A DNA stretch of 64,000 bases from Pseudanabaena sp. M085S1SP2A07QC (GCA_020404895.1 JADBWK010000019.1:101691-165690), one strand, 5' to 3'. Counted from the stretch's first letter, positions 45,357 to 55,372 are shown. Notes: a model not told the origin generated them from the letters alone. Numbers and translations are program-made.

Positions 45357-48300
45357 CTAGATCTTAACTAATTCTGAACCATTGATAGATTTACGGACGT
45401 GGATTTGAGTGGGCAATCTCTCGGCTAACGATTGAATATGGGTGATTACACCAATGAGCCGATCCTGTTGGCGCAGGGATTCGAGGATTTGGGTGACAGA
45501 TTCGAGCGTTTCGCTATCGAGCGTGCCAAAGCCTTCATCTAAGAAGAGACTACCAAGTTCTATTCCCATTGACAACTTTTCTGATAAGGCTAGTGCCATT
45601 GAGAGCGAAGCCGCAAAGGTTTCGCCACCTGAAAGCGTGCGAATACGCCGTTTTTCACCGCCATTCCAGTTGTCAGACACCCAATAGTCACCACTTTCGA
45701 TTTGGAGAATATAACGATCTTCAGAAAGCTGTTGCAATAAAACTGAGGCACGGTTAGCAAGTTCCTGTTGCAGACTATCGAGAATATATTCTTGGAACTT
45801 GTTGGATTGCAAATCTTGAGAGAGAGTATGATAAATCTGCTCTTGAGACTGTAGAGAAATTTTTCTTTCTTCTAAATCTTGTGATTCCTGCCGCCTTTGC
45901 CGTGCTTGCTCTAGCCATGCCTTAATTGAAGCGCGATTTTCACTAGCTAGTTGGAGATCCTGTTCTATTTGTTGCAAATCAGCGCGAAGATTGGCGATCG
46001 CAATTTCATCGGTATGTTGATATGCGATCGCCTCCGCAAACATTTGCCGACGAGTAGTTAAGTCCTGTTCTTGGCGCTGATAGGTTTCGATTTCTTTTTG
46101 CCATGACTCCATTTGCGATCGCGTAGTTTGAGCAGTCAGAAATGCTGATTCAGTAAAGTTGATAGATTGTAGTTCGTCGTGCCAGTTTGTCTCTTGTTGA
46201 GTGCATTCAGCAATTGCGATATTATGATTGTCTTGAGCTTTTGTGGCAGCTTCTTCTCGTTTCACAAAGGTTTCACGAGCTTTTTGGTAGGATTTTTCGA
46301 TAGATTGGAGGCGATCACTTAGTTCAGATTTTGCTTGCAAAATACTTTGACGCAATGATTCATAACTTTTGCCTACGGTAATTTCTTGCAACCGCTGTGA
46401 TACTTCTTGTAGCTGGGACTGACGATGGACTTTCTCTTGTTCGGCTTTTTGAAATTCTGTTTGAGCTAATTGTAGATTTTCTTGATTGATATTTAGCTTG
46501 CTTTCAGCATTTTGACATGCGCTCGCAATTTCTTTTTGCTCGTTAATCAGTTTTTGATAGGCTAATTCTTGTCTCTCTAATTCTTGGCGTTCGCGGAGAA
46601 TATCTGCGGCTGTCCATGCAGTTTTGAGAATGCGATCAATCTGTTCTTGGAATTTTGCAACCTCAGTCTCTAACTCTGCAATTTCCTGAGTTTGGATTTG
46701 CAGTTGTAGTTGCGATGTCTCCAAATTCGCCTCAAGTTTTGCCTTGTCCTCACGCAGTTTTGCTAACTGTCTCTCGTTGGCATCTCGCTGTTTCTTGAGA
46801 GTATCTGTATCGATTAGTTCTATTTTGGGAAGCTCTGGCAATCCCTCTATAACATAAAGATTATTGCAAACGGGGCAGTTGTCACCATCATGAAGCTCAG
46901 CACGCAAAGCATTAACATGGCTACTTTGTAAGGCTTGTAAGTTTGAAGCTTCTGCATTATTTAGGGCTATACTTGCGATTTGAAATTCATTTTCAGCCTT
47001 CGCGATCGCCTGTTTAGATTTCTCTAATTGCTGCGTGAGGTTACTGCTTTCCGTTTGTAATTGCTTAGATTTTTGCTTTAGCTTCACAAGCCCATCTTGC
47101 AACATTTGCTGCTGAGCAAGCTGCTCGGCAACTTGGCGCAGACTTTCGAGACGCTGAGGATCATTATGGGAATTAGTGATCGCAGTTGCAATTTTTTGTA
47201 ATTGCTGAGTTGCATTTTGCAATTCTAGTTCAGCTTGTTTTGTTGCTTTTGTCGCTTTTTCAAGCTGCTGCGATCGCTCTAGCGTATTCTTGTTAGCACG
47301 TTCTAGCTCTGCCTCGCATTGCTGTTGTTGTGTATGCAGAGCTTCCGCTAGAGCAAGACTACGTTCTTGGGATTCTATATGTCTTTGAGCTTCAATTTGG
47401 TCGGTGCGAGATTGCTCAAAAATTTGTTGTTGCTCATTTAGGTCAAGCTTGGCTATTTCTAACTGTTTATTGGCAGTTGTCAGATCGGCGATCGCATTTT
47501 CTACGCGCTTGCGAGTAGTTTGCAAAATTGTCCAAGTTCCCACAATCGAGTTAGCTAACTGAGCATTACGAAATTGAAATTCTAAAGCTTGGATTTTTGA
47601 TGCATCTTGCTGAAGTTGCTTCAGTTTTACTGAAAGTTGGCTATATTGCTGAATTTGAGCAAACAATCTTTCCTCTGCTTCTAATAGCTTACGGCTATTT
47701 TTCGCTTTGATATCCAATTCAGGAATCGCAACCTCAAGGTTTTCTGATTCTGTTTGTTGAGCATTGACCTCTTCAATAGTTGGCGCTTGCATTCCTTCAA
47801 GAACTTTATCTAAGCCTTCACGCTCAGCTTTAAAACGACTAGTGCGATCGCTTGCTTCTTTCCGCATTTGCTCAAATATTTGAAATCCTGCCAACTGCCG
47901 CAAAATCTCGCGCCGTTTACCTGCCTCACCCTTGAGGAATTCATCAAATTGTCCCTGTGGCAAAATGATCACACGGGTAAACGTCTCAAAGTCCATGCCA
48001 ATGATGTCTTCTACCTTTTGTGCGCGATCGCATCTTTCCCATTCTCCATCAATCAATTGATCAAGCAGAAATTTTTTCTCATCGGTTTTGCCCCGACTGC
48101 GCCAAGTTCGCAGGACACGATATTCCGTTTGTCGCATCACAAACCGAAATTCCACTTTTAGCTGGGTCGCGCCTTGGCTAACTAATTCCTTTGATGAATT
48201 GGGTTTATTTGCCACCTTGTCATACAGCGCAAAAGTAATCGCATCTAATAGCGAAGTTTTCCCAGCACCCGTTGCGCCTGTAATCGCAAACAAGTCAAGG

Positions 48301-48371
48301 CTCGTAAAATCTAGCACTTGCCGACTGCGAAAACTTGTAAATCCTTCGACAATTAATTCAAGGGGGCGCAT
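45357..48371 (-). CDS. sbcC: Exonuclease subunit SbcC (Rad50-like ATPase)
   Basis: The 1004-residue SMC-like ATPase has Walker A at ITGATGAGKTSLLDAI, a long coiled coil interrupted by a CPVC zinc hook at about residue 500, and a C-terminal SGGETFAASLSMALAL signature with SLFLDEGFGTLD Walker B. With SbcD it forms a nuclease that opens hairpins and processes DNA ends. SbcD is encoded 10.5 kb away on the same strand, and a vestigial sbcC start still overlaps sbcD. This copy starts MRPLELIVEGFTSFRSR and is complete. Confidence 0.96.
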   Translation of the reverse strand: MRPLELIVEGFTSFRSRQVLDFTSLDLFAITGATGAGKTSLLDAITFALYDKVANKPNSSKELVSQGATQLKVEFRFVMRQTEYRVLRTWRSRGKTDEKKFLLDQLIDGEWERCDRAQKVEDIIGMDFETFTRVIILPQGQFDEFLKGEAGKRREILRQLAGFQIFEQMRKEASDRTSRFKAEREGLDKVLEGMQAPTIEEVNAQQTESENLEVAIPELDIKAKNSRKLLEAEERLFAQIQQYSQLSVKLKQLQQDASKIQALEFQFRNAQLANSIVGTWTILQTTRKRVENAIADLTTANKQLEIAKLDLNEQQQIFEQSRTDQIEAQRHIESQERSLALAEALHTQQQQCEAELERANKNTLERSQQLEKATKATKQAELELQNATQQLQKIATAITNSHNDPQRLESLRQVAEQLAQQQMLQDGLVKLKQKSKQLQTESSNLTQQLEKSKQAIAKAENEFQIASIALNNAEASNLQALQSSHVNALRAELHDGDNCPVCNNLYVIEGLPELPKIELIDTDTLKKQRDANERQLAKLREDKAKLEANLETSQLQLQIQTQEIAELETEVAKFQEQIDRILKTAWTAADILRERQELERQELAYQKLINEQKEIASACQNAESKLNINQENLQLAQTEFQKAEQEKVHRQSQLQEVSQRLQEITVGKSYESLRQSILQAKSELSDRLQSIEKSYQKARETFVKREEAATKAQDNHNIAIAECTQQETNWHDELQSINFTESAFLTAQTTRSQMESWQKEIETYQRQEQDLTTRRQMFAEAIAYQHTDEIAIANLRADLQQIEQDLQLASENRASIKAWLEQARQRRQESQDLEERKISLQSQEQIYHTLSQDLQSNKFQEYILDSLQQELANRASVLLQQLSEDRYILQIESGDYWVSDNWNGGEKRRIRTLSGGETFAASLSMALALSEKLSMGIELGSLFLDEGFGTLDSETLESVTQILESLRQQDRLIGVITHIQSLAERLPTQIHVRKSINGSELVKI

Positions 48372-48393
48372 GGTGTTTGTATGAATTTTAAGG

Positions 48394-49161
48394 CTAGGCT
48401 GCGAGAAGCTCTATTAACTCTTCGGGTTGTGACCAGTAGGCAATGTCAGATAGGTCTTCAAGGATACTCATGTTGTCAGGAGTCCAGACATCTACTGTGT
48501 CATCGAATAATGAAATAAATCGCAGAGGTTCAATGCCAGTTTTAAGATGGTTGAGGTCATACCAAGATGCGAGGACGTTGTTAACGCGACTGTTTGCGCT
48601 AGCGCGACTACCTGTACTTAAAACGTAGATGAGTGAACTGCGTTTTGGGTGTCTAGCGTGAAAGTCTACTTTGCGCGATCGCCCAGATCTACCAATATAT
48701 TTTTCACCTTGATCGAAGGGGATTTTGTTTGTTTCGAGGAGTTCGGAGACTTCGCTTTGAATCGATTCAAAAGCTCTGGTTTTTTGAGTAAACCAAATAT
48801 CAGAAACTCGTAAGGCTGCCTGAGCAATGCGTGTTATATCTGCGCCAAGGCTACTGTTAACTGATGTTCGGGTTAGTAGCATTCCGCGATAAAGCTCAAT
48901 ATTGTGAGTTTGGCAAATATCTTGAAGGATTGCATCTTGTCTATTGGAGCGATACTGCGATGTTGTTTGCATTTTTAGCCAACGCAGGGTTTCACCAAAA
49001 TCTGTAAGGGTATAGGTGTTTTGACGTTCCTTGAGGAAAATATCTATATAGTCGCCATCGGGATATAGATATGGTGTGCGAATTCGGACAGCATCGTTGA
49101 CTAGCGAGCATTCATATAGCTCGTTCATCTGGTTGGTTATTTTTTCACAGATGCTAGTCAT
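48394..49161 (-). CDS. DUF1828-family protein
   Basis: The 255-residue protein starts with a segment seen in DUF1828 proteins (VRIRTPYLYPDGDYIDIFLK, TLTDFGETLRWL). The second half is basic, with KVDFHARHPKRSSLIYVLST. The family is often found in defence islands and mobile regions. It overlaps the upstream gene by one base (TAATG), so the two are translationally coupled. The role is unknown. Confidence 0.75.
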   Translation of the reverse strand: MTSICEKITNQMNELYECSLVNDAVRIRTPYLYPDGDYIDIFLKERQNTYTLTDFGETLRWLKMQTTSQYRSNRQDAILQDICQTHNIELYRGMLLTRTSVNSSLGADITRIAQAALRVSDIWFTQKTRAFESIQSEVSELLETNKIPFDQGEKYIGRSGRSRKVDFHARHPKRSSLIYVLSTGSRASANSRVNNVLASWYDLNHLKTGIEPLRFISLFDDTVDVWTPDNMSILEDLSDIAYWSQPEELIELLAA

Positions 49162-49616
49162 TACAGAAATAGGTCTAGTTGTAAATGTGGGGGCTGATGT
49201 AAGCTCCCATTATGAATGATTTTAGACTCTAAACAAAATTGTTGCCAGACTGCTACAGGATTTGTAACTAAAGCGGTGATATCTGAGGGTACATAGGCAA
49301 ATTTGTCACGATACCCATACCGCCATCGATGTTTATGTTTTTCGCCAACTCTTTCGCCATCTGGGTTTTTATGATCGCTACCCATGTCTAGGGCATATAT
49401 TCTGCCAACAGCTTTGTAAATGATGACGTAACCTAATTTTTCTGATAGTTGGTTATAGCTGCCTCTTGCCACGATGGGATAGCCATTATCTGAAATAATT
49501 TGGCACTGAAATTCAACAAAGGGTGAATGATCTTCGTCTTCGCGCCATGAGATATCACCTTCGATCCGCTTAGTTTCGTCAGCAATAATTTCCTCAAATT
49601 CATCTTGAGTTAGCAT
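49161..49616 (-). CDS. Hypothetical protein paired with the DUF1828 gene (possibly DUF6978)
   Basis: The 151-residue acidic protein reads MLTQDEFEEIIADETKRIEG, then CQIISDNGYPIVARGSYNQL and a GEKHKHRWRYGYRDKFAYVP segment. It resembles proteins that precede DUF1828 genes elsewhere. The DUF6978 label is a recollection, not a search result. Its stop overlaps the next start by one base. Confidence 0.6.
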   Translation of the reverse strand: MLTQDEFEEIIADETKRIEGDISWREDEDHSPFVEFQCQIISDNGYPIVARGSYNQLSEKLGYVIIYKAVGRIYALDMGSDHKNPDGERVGEKHKHRWRYGYRDKFAYVPSDITALVTNPVAVWQQFCLESKIIHNGSLHQPPHLQLDLFL

Positions 49617-49640
49617 TTATATCCTCATCTAGAAATTTTT

Positions 49641-50048
49641 CTAATCTGTTGTCAGACTATTTATTATCTCAAACTCATCTTTAGTTAATGGCATTACTGA
49701 GAGTCTTGGCTGTTTAACTAAGCCAATATTTGCTAATTCGGGAGTTTTTTTTATCTGGCTTAAGGTTATTGGTTTCTCAAAGGTTTCTACTGGCTCAAAG
49801 GTAACGCTTAACCATTTTGGATCATCGGTAGTTGGGTCTTGATGGGCGATCGCAATTACTTTCATTTTACCCATGATGCTATTTCCTTCTTGGCTATGGT
49901 AAAACAAGACTTGATCGTTTAGTTGCATGGCTTTGAGGTTATTCCGTGCTTGGGGATTGCGGACGGAATAGATTTCAAATTTGCCATGTAATAAGATTTT
50001 TTGCCAACTGTAGCGGAAGGGTGCGAATTTTACTAGCCAGTAGTTCAT
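49641..50048 (-). CDS. EVE-domain protein
   Basis: The 135-residue single-domain protein starts MNYWLVKFAPFRYSWQKIL and has ARNNLKAMQLNDQVLFYHSQ and PKWLSVTFEPVETFEKPI, the EVE (PUA-like) pattern. EVE domains bind modified bases such as methylated or hydroxymethylated cytosine. They often accompany McrBC or methylase-type systems. Here it lies in the methylase/helicase island, which suggests a reader of DNA modification. That role is inferred. Confidence 0.88.
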   Translation of the reverse strand: MNYWLVKFAPFRYSWQKILLHGKFEIYSVRNPQARNNLKAMQLNDQVLFYHSQEGNSIMGKMKVIAIAHQDPTTDDPKWLSVTFEPVETFEKPITLSQIKKTPELANIGLVKQPRLSVMPLTKDEFEIINSLTTD

Positions 50049-50055
50049 ATTAAAT

Positions 50056-50204
50056 TCTGAACACGGATTTTATGGATTACACAGAATTAGAACACGGATT
50101 AGGCAGATTACGCGGATTGCACAGATTAAGTTATTTGCGACAGTAATAGACAATTAAAATCAGTGAAATCAGTGTAATCCATCTAATCCGTGTTCAGACT
50201 TTTA
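50056..50204. repeat. TAATCCGTGTTC-type repeat between EVE and GxxExxY genes
   Basis: GAACACGGATTTTATGGATT starts the unit, and CTAATCCGTGTTCAGAC ends it, so the edges are inverted. It is a variant of the 122-bp unit at 50584-50946. Confidence 0.75.
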
Positions 50205-50579
50205 TCAGCGTATTAATCTTTTAAATTCTAGGCTTTTACCGCCGAAGTTAATTAATAGTCCGACTTCGAGTTTGTAGACTTTGAGGTAGTTTAGGGCTTG
50301 GGCAAAGTGGACATCTTCTAGTTGTTTTGTGGCTTTTAGCTCGACTAATATTTTATCTTCGACTACAAAATCAGCGCGGCGTGTACCGATTGGTTCGGGT
50401 AGGTTTTTGTAATAGATTTGTTGTTCGATTTCTCTGGCAAATGTTAAGCCTGCTTGATGAAATTCGTAGGCTAATGCTCTTTGATAGATTACTTCTTGAA
50501 AGCCGTTACCGAGAAATTTATGAACTTCAAAGGACGCGCCGATGATTTTCTGGGTGATGTCTTGGTGTTTGAAGGTCAT
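50205..50579 (-). CDS. GxxExxY-type protein
   Basis: The 124-residue product starts MTFKHQDITQKIIGASFEVH and contains GNGFQEVIYQRALAYEFHQA, the GxxExxY signature in the form GNGFQEVIY, then RRADFVVEDKILVELKATKQ, a PD-(D/E)XK-like strand. These small nuclease-fold proteins are widespread and often travel with repeats. It is flanked by two repeat blocks. Confidence 0.9.
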   Translation of the reverse strand: MTFKHQDITQKIIGASFEVHKFLGNGFQEVIYQRALAYEFHQAGLTFAREIEQQIYYKNLPEPIGTRRADFVVEDKILVELKATKQLEDVHFAQALNYLKVYKLEVGLLINFGGKSLEFKRLIR

Positions 50580-50583
50580 AATT

Positions 50584-50946
50584 AAATTCAGAACACGGAT
50601 TTGACGGATTACGCTGATTTCACTGATTTTAATCTAATCTAATCCAAAAAATCCGCGCAATCTGTGTAATCCGCTTAATCCGTGTTCAAAGAGTGGGGTT
50701 AATATAAATTCAGAACGCGGATTTGACGGATTACGCTGATTTCACTGATTTTAATCTACTCTAATCCAAAAAATCCGCGCAACCTGTGTAATCCGCTTAA
50801 TCCGTGTTCAAAGAGTGGGGTTAATATAAATTCAGAACGCGGATTTTATGGATTACGCTGATTTCACTGATTTTAATCTACTCTAATCCAAAAAATCCGC
50901 GCAACCTGTGTAATCCGCTTAATCCGTGTTCAAATAGTGGGGGTTA
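50584..50946. repeat. Three tandem 122-bp repeats
   Basis: The unit start AAATTCAGAAC occurs at 50584, 50706 and 50828, an exact 122-bp period. Each unit begins GAACRCGGATTT and ends TTAATCCGTGTTCAAA, so it is itself an inverted repeat. The last unit overlaps the methylase gene and supplies its final codons (LNTD) and stop. Confidence 0.92.
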
Positions 50947-53900
50947 AGTTTCCGCAGATTAGCCTTCTGAGCTTGAGATAATTTTGGATATCTACGCGCA
51001 TACCAATTCTCAACTTCGGCAATGTCTTCGGCGTTAAGTCCATAGGCTTCATAGACTAATCTATCTATTTCTATCTGTTCGTGACTGGCATAATCGTAAT
51101 AAGGATCAATTTTTTGATGATTAAGAATAGACTCTACTTTTTCTTTGATTTCTGAGCAAGATCCTAAGAAAAGTAATGCCTTTAAGTCTTCTACTCCAAA
51201 TTCAACAGTATGATTGGAAAAATTTTTATTAAAATATTTGAATAACTTAGAATTAAAAATACCTAACCATTCTAGCTGTTCAAATCCATTTCTCAAAAAA
51301 ATGCGTGACGCTTTATTTAAAAATATAAGACCAGCAGGAGTTCTAAAAGTAGGCGCATATTGACCTGTCGTAGAAAAAGAAATCTGATTTTTTAACTCTA
51401 AAAATCTAAACTCCTTATTAGCTAAATCAGAATGTGCCTCAGCATTCATAGCTGAAACACTATTGATAGACCAGTCAATAAAAATACTCGTTGGCTTTTG
51501 AAAATAGCAGGGTAGAAGTCCCGAATTAGTATCAGAATTTTGTCCCATTTCAAAAGAAACTAAATATTTATCTCCGTTAATTCCTTTTTCCTTATAATTT
51601 TTAGGTATTTTTAAAGCATCTTCATCAGATATGACATTTTTAATATTTGGAGATTCATGTAAATATTTAGAATTGTTTCCCGTTTTAATTCCTGATGTAA
51701 TCTTAAACAAACCATCATTTTTCCAAGTTTTATTTTTACCACTACCAGTGTAGTTTTCACCCACTTTAAAAAACAGTTTATTGCCAATCTCAAATACTGT
51801 ATTTGGATAGTTTTCTAGCTTTTTAAGTGTTGGATGTGAATCATCTTGAAAAGCAAACAACTTAGGACTAGCCACAAAAAACGGCAAATTATTATTAGTC
51901 CGAATCAAACCCTGCGGATAATAATAAATCCCATACTCCTCATTACTCACACATTCCTTCACCACCCCAAAATCAACCCCTCGCGCTAGCCCCAACAACT
52001 CCACAAACCGACTATAACTATCATGAACACTCACATTAGTCATATCCACCATCTGACAAACATGATCCTGATTAAAAGCCCTTGACGTATTCCGTTCACA
52101 AATAATAATTGCCGTATTTACAGTTGCCTTAAACGTATCAGGATGCACTCGAATCATCTTATGAATGTAGTTATCCATCATCTGACGGCGCAAAGCATGA
52201 TGACTCTTGATCGTCATGAAAGTATCACTGACAATGTAAGCCAAAACCCCACCATCCCTTAACGGCGTTTGCTTATTATTACTAGCCAAAAACCTCGCAA
52301 TAAAAGCACCATAGGGATCTTTACTATCTATTCCCAAATCCTTACGCACATCATCACTAATCTTCGTACCACCATAGGGCGGATTGCCAATCACACAATC
52401 AAAACCCTGCCCCTCAAGCTCAGGATAGAAAAACTCAAGATTAAAAAATGGAGCCGCCACCGTCGCATGGGTAAACCAATGACGCAATAATTCCTTATTC
52501 TGCCCTGCGATATGTTTACCCATAATCTCCGTACTAAAAGACGGAAAAGCACCATCTAAAACCGTCACAATGTCATCAGTTACCGATCGCTTCTCCTCAA
52601 TCGACAAATCAGGCTTGTAATACTTGAGCCTCGCGATTTTTAGTTTGGCGATCGCATCAGGCGAAAACAAATCTGGCTGAATATTTTTGAGACTATTCGC
52701 ACAAATAATCTTTGTCTCAATATTCGGCATCGGTGTAATCCCTTTCTCGACCTTTTGATCGATTAGCAAAGAGATGAAAAAGCGTAACTTCGTAATCTGT
52801 ACCGCCAAAGGCTGAATATCAATGCCATAAATGCTGTCGCGAATAATCCCTAACTTACGGCTGTAATCATCTAAATGTTGCTTCAGTGTCTTCTCAAACT
52901 CATCGCGATAATTCACATCCACAGGTTGCAATTTGAGCTTTAACCACTTATCATTTTCAGGATCGACCAACTTCAAAATATCAACCAACCGATGCAATAC
53001 ACCCATCGGGAAAGCACCCGAACCACAGGCAGGGTCAAGCACTTTAAAGCGATCAATGCCGTTGACAACACTTTCACAAAAAGTATCATCTGCATTATCT
53101 AGGGTATTCTCATAGACTAACTTTTTTAGGGTTTCCGCATTTTCGGGAGTAGTATGTTTTTTCAAATAGATAAACAAACTCTCATTCACCATTTCCTGAA
53201 TCACCTTACGCGGCGTGTAATAGCTCCCTGTCTGCTTACGGATACTCTTGATCGTATTCTCTTCCAAGTTTGGATCGAGTTCTGCCAATAGATTCTCAAA
53301 CACCAAACCCAATAACTCAGGATCTAGCGCAATATCTTCATCATAGGGCGTATTCTCTTCCAAAGTGAACTTATAGGACTTGAAAATACCATTCAAACCC
53401 TTATGGTAAACCTTGCTAACTTCAAGCTTTTTAGCCTTACCCTTAGCCACACTTTCCTCTGTCTCAATCCCATAAAACAGAAAATTAGGCACAGACATCA
53501 CCGTATCTTCAATACTTTCCTTCGCATTATCTTCGTCCAATTTATCAAAAATACCACCGTTCAAATATGGAATCGCTGTAAACCATTCAACCCGAAAATC
53601 AGAATGTAAATACTTAGTCCATTTAAAATCTTTGAGCGATTTTTTATCCTTTTGATTCAGTGAATTGAAAAAGATATTTTGCAAAACCCCCCGATAGTAA
53701 CTATTTGACTCTAAAAAATTCTCCTCCTCAAAGTCACTAACCAAAGGATAAACCCGACCATCCCAATCTCTAAGCTCCAAAATCTCAGGCTTAATTAATC
53801 CCTTCTCCTTGATAAACCAGCAAAACATCGTTCTCGCCAGCAATCGCACCAAAAAGTTTTTGATGTTTTCCTTTTCTGGTACATACTCAGGTCTAAAAGG

Positions 53901-54599
53901 AAGCTTGATCTGTTGCGAAGCATAGTAAAACCAGTCTTGCAAATCTGCATAAAACTGATCATTTAAAGCCTGTAATGAAAATACCGTTTGCCAATAGTCG
54001 TACAGCTTTTTAAAACTATTGACCTTACTCGCATCAATCTTTAAACCCTTAAAGTTCTTATCCCCAAAAATAATCTTTTCATGCGCCGCATGAATATTAC
54101 TAATACTCACATCCCGTAACAGCGTCACCTTACCCGCCTTCTCACCCTCGATATCGCGCTTAAACTTCAACCTTTCAGTATTCGCAAACGCCAGATATTC
54201 GTCATACCGAAACACCACCACCACAGGCGTATGGCAAAACTCACGATTAAAAGCCCGTGAGATTTCCGCAAGCTGCGATCTCGTTGGCAACAAACCACCA
54301 TCGCGCCCCCCTTCTCGAACTTTGAGCGTCACCCCAAAAATAACAATCCCATCATAATCCGACTTAATCTGCGAAATATCTAAACTCTTACCACCCCGAA
54401 ACGCCGCATCATCAACCATCCCCAAAAAATAAACCTCATCAATCAACCGAAAAGACTCATTATCCTTATAATTACTTTCGAGAATATCCCTAGCAGCGAT
54501 CGGCTTATCCGTCACCGCAGCGATCGGCACTTGCAACACCTTAAAAAACTCGCGTAAAGCAGGCAGAAAATCTAATTGATTAAAGATAGTTAGATTCAT
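50919..54599 (-). CDS. Eco57I-type N6-adenine DNA methylase (large R-M protein)
   Basis: The 1226-residue protein has an N-terminal region of about 450 residues with no clear motif. It then has an N6-adenine methylase domain with KVLDPACGSGAFPMGVL (about 523) and the catalytic CVIGNPPYGGTKI (about 738), followed by a target-recognition-like C-terminal part (TSGIKTGNNSKYL, FLNKASRIFLRNGF). It probably modifies adenine and may cooperate with the nuclease and helicase encoded upstream. The gap to the upstream gene is 3 bases. The last codons derive from a repeat. Confidence 0.88.
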   Translation of the reverse strand: MNLTIFNQLDFLPALREFFKVLQVPIAAVTDKPIAARDILESNYKDNESFRLIDEVYFLGMVDDAAFRGGKSLDISQIKSDYDGIVIFGVTLKVREGGRDGGLLPTRSQLAEISRAFNREFCHTPVVVVFRYDEYLAFANTERLKFKRDIEGEKAGKVTLLRDVSISNIHAAHEKIIFGDKNFKGLKIDASKVNSFKKLYDYWQTVFSLQALNDQFYADLQDWFYYASQQIKLPFRPEYVPEKENIKNFLVRLLARTMFCWFIKEKGLIKPEILELRDWDGRVYPLVSDFEEENFLESNSYYRGVLQNIFFNSLNQKDKKSLKDFKWTKYLHSDFRVEWFTAIPYLNGGIFDKLDEDNAKESIEDTVMSVPNFLFYGIETEESVAKGKAKKLEVSKVYHKGLNGIFKSYKFTLEENTPYDEDIALDPELLGLVFENLLAELDPNLEENTIKSIRKQTGSYYTPRKVIQEMVNESLFIYLKKHTTPENAETLKKLVYENTLDNADDTFCESVVNGIDRFKVLDPACGSGAFPMGVLHRLVDILKLVDPENDKWLKLKLQPVDVNYRDEFEKTLKQHLDDYSRKLGIIRDSIYGIDIQPLAVQITKLRFFISLLIDQKVEKGITPMPNIETKIICANSLKNIQPDLFSPDAIAKLKIARLKYYKPDLSIEEKRSVTDDIVTVLDGAFPSFSTEIMGKHIAGQNKELLRHWFTHATVAAPFFNLEFFYPELEGQGFDCVIGNPPYGGTKISDDVRKDLGIDSKDPYGAFIARFLASNNKQTPLRDGGVLAYIVSDTFMTIKSHHALRRQMMDNYIHKMIRVHPDTFKATVNTAIIICERNTSRAFNQDHVCQMVDMTNVSVHDSYSRFVELLGLARGVDFGVVKECVSNEEYGIYYYPQGLIRTNNNLPFFVASPKLFAFQDDSHPTLKKLENYPNTVFEIGNKLFFKVGENYTGSGKNKTWKNDGLFKITSGIKTGNNSKYLHESPNIKNVISDEDALKIPKNYKEKGINGDKYLVSFEMGQNSDTNSGLLPCYFQKPTSIFIDWSINSVSAMNAEAHSDLANKEFRFLELKNQISFSTTGQYAPTFRTPAGLIFLNKASRIFLRNGFEQLEWLGIFNSKLFKYFNKNFSNHTVEFGVEDLKALLFLGSCSEIKEKVESILNHQKIDPYYDYASHEQIEIDRLVYEAYGLNAEDIAEVENWYARRYPKLSQAQKANLRKLNPHYLNTD

Positions 54600-54602
54600 T
54601 AT

Positions 54603-55238
54603 TTACAGATCCTTAAACGATTTTAAAATTTGCAGCACGGGATATAGTTCATTGCCCGATCGCTTAAACAGTGAAAAATCATCCGAAAGATCATATTGCG
54701 ATCGTTGTAGCTTAACAAACATAAAATGATCGCCATTAGTAACCATTGCATAGGTTGGCTTATCACCATTTGGACTTGCCATCATATAAGCAAGAGCCTG
54801 TGGTACTGCCACTAAAAACGAAAAACTAGAACGCTTTGCCTCAACTAAAACTATCCATAAGTTGTTATTTAAAACTAAAGCATCAATTCTGCCGTGATAA
54901 GTAACATTACCACCGCGGCGGTACGCATCCTGAAAGGAATCACTAATCTCAACAGACTCTTCACTTCGCAAACTAAAAGGAGACTCCAGAAAACCCGCCA
55001 AAAACAGCAATGGTGAAACCATCAACAAATTTACTGTTCCCTCAGACAAAAAGCCTTCATTAACATGATACAAATATGACTGCTTAATTCGATCTAAAGT
55101 GTTTTTTTCAGTATCAACTAATTCTGCAAACTCCCCTTGCCATTCCTTAAAAAAATCTGGATCAAGCGATCGGCTCAAACCCAACTTTGTCTCCACATCA
55201 TGAAGCGATCGGATATTTTCGGTAACGGCAATAGTCAT
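54603..55238 (-). CDS. PD-(D/E)XK protein of type I restriction HsdR-N style
   Basis: The 211-residue protein has NLLMVSPLLFLAGFL, then GRIDALVLNNNLWIVLVEAK, where the acidic residue and the E-x-K motif form the nuclease site, then QALAYMMAS and YAMVTNGDHFMFVKL. This is the fold found in HsdR N-terminal domains and in small nucleases next to Eco57I-type methylases. It sits 3 bases upstream of the methylase gene, so they are one operon. Restriction activity is inferred. Confidence 0.8.
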   Translation of the reverse strand: MTIAVTENIRSLHDVETKLGLSRSLDPDFFKEWQGEFAELVDTEKNTLDRIKQSYLYHVNEGFLSEGTVNLLMVSPLLFLAGFLESPFSLRSEESVEISDSFQDAYRRGGNVTYHGRIDALVLNNNLWIVLVEAKRSSFSFLVAVPQALAYMMASPNGDKPTYAMVTNGDHFMFVKLQRSQYDLSDDFSLFKRSGNELYPVLQILKSFKDL

Positions 55239-55269
55239 AGCTATTTACTCTCCTATTCAAAACAACGTC

Positions 55270-55372
55270 TGAATCACAGATTAGACAGATTAAAGGATTG
55301 CACGGATTTTAACTTAATTCTAATCCAAAAAATCTGTGAAATCTGCGTAATCCGTCTAATCTGTGATTCAGA
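55270..55372. repeat. TAATCTGTGATTC-type inverted repeat before the helicase stop
   Basis: AATCACAGATTAGACAGATT at the left is mirrored by AATCCGTCTAATCTGTGATT at the right. It ends right at the stop codon of the helicase gene and separates it from the nuclease gene. Confidence 0.8.

Noticed and set aside
50584..50946. Tandem repeats as a CRISPR array
   Set aside because: The units are 122 bp and almost identical throughout, so there are no unique spacers, and no cas gene is present.
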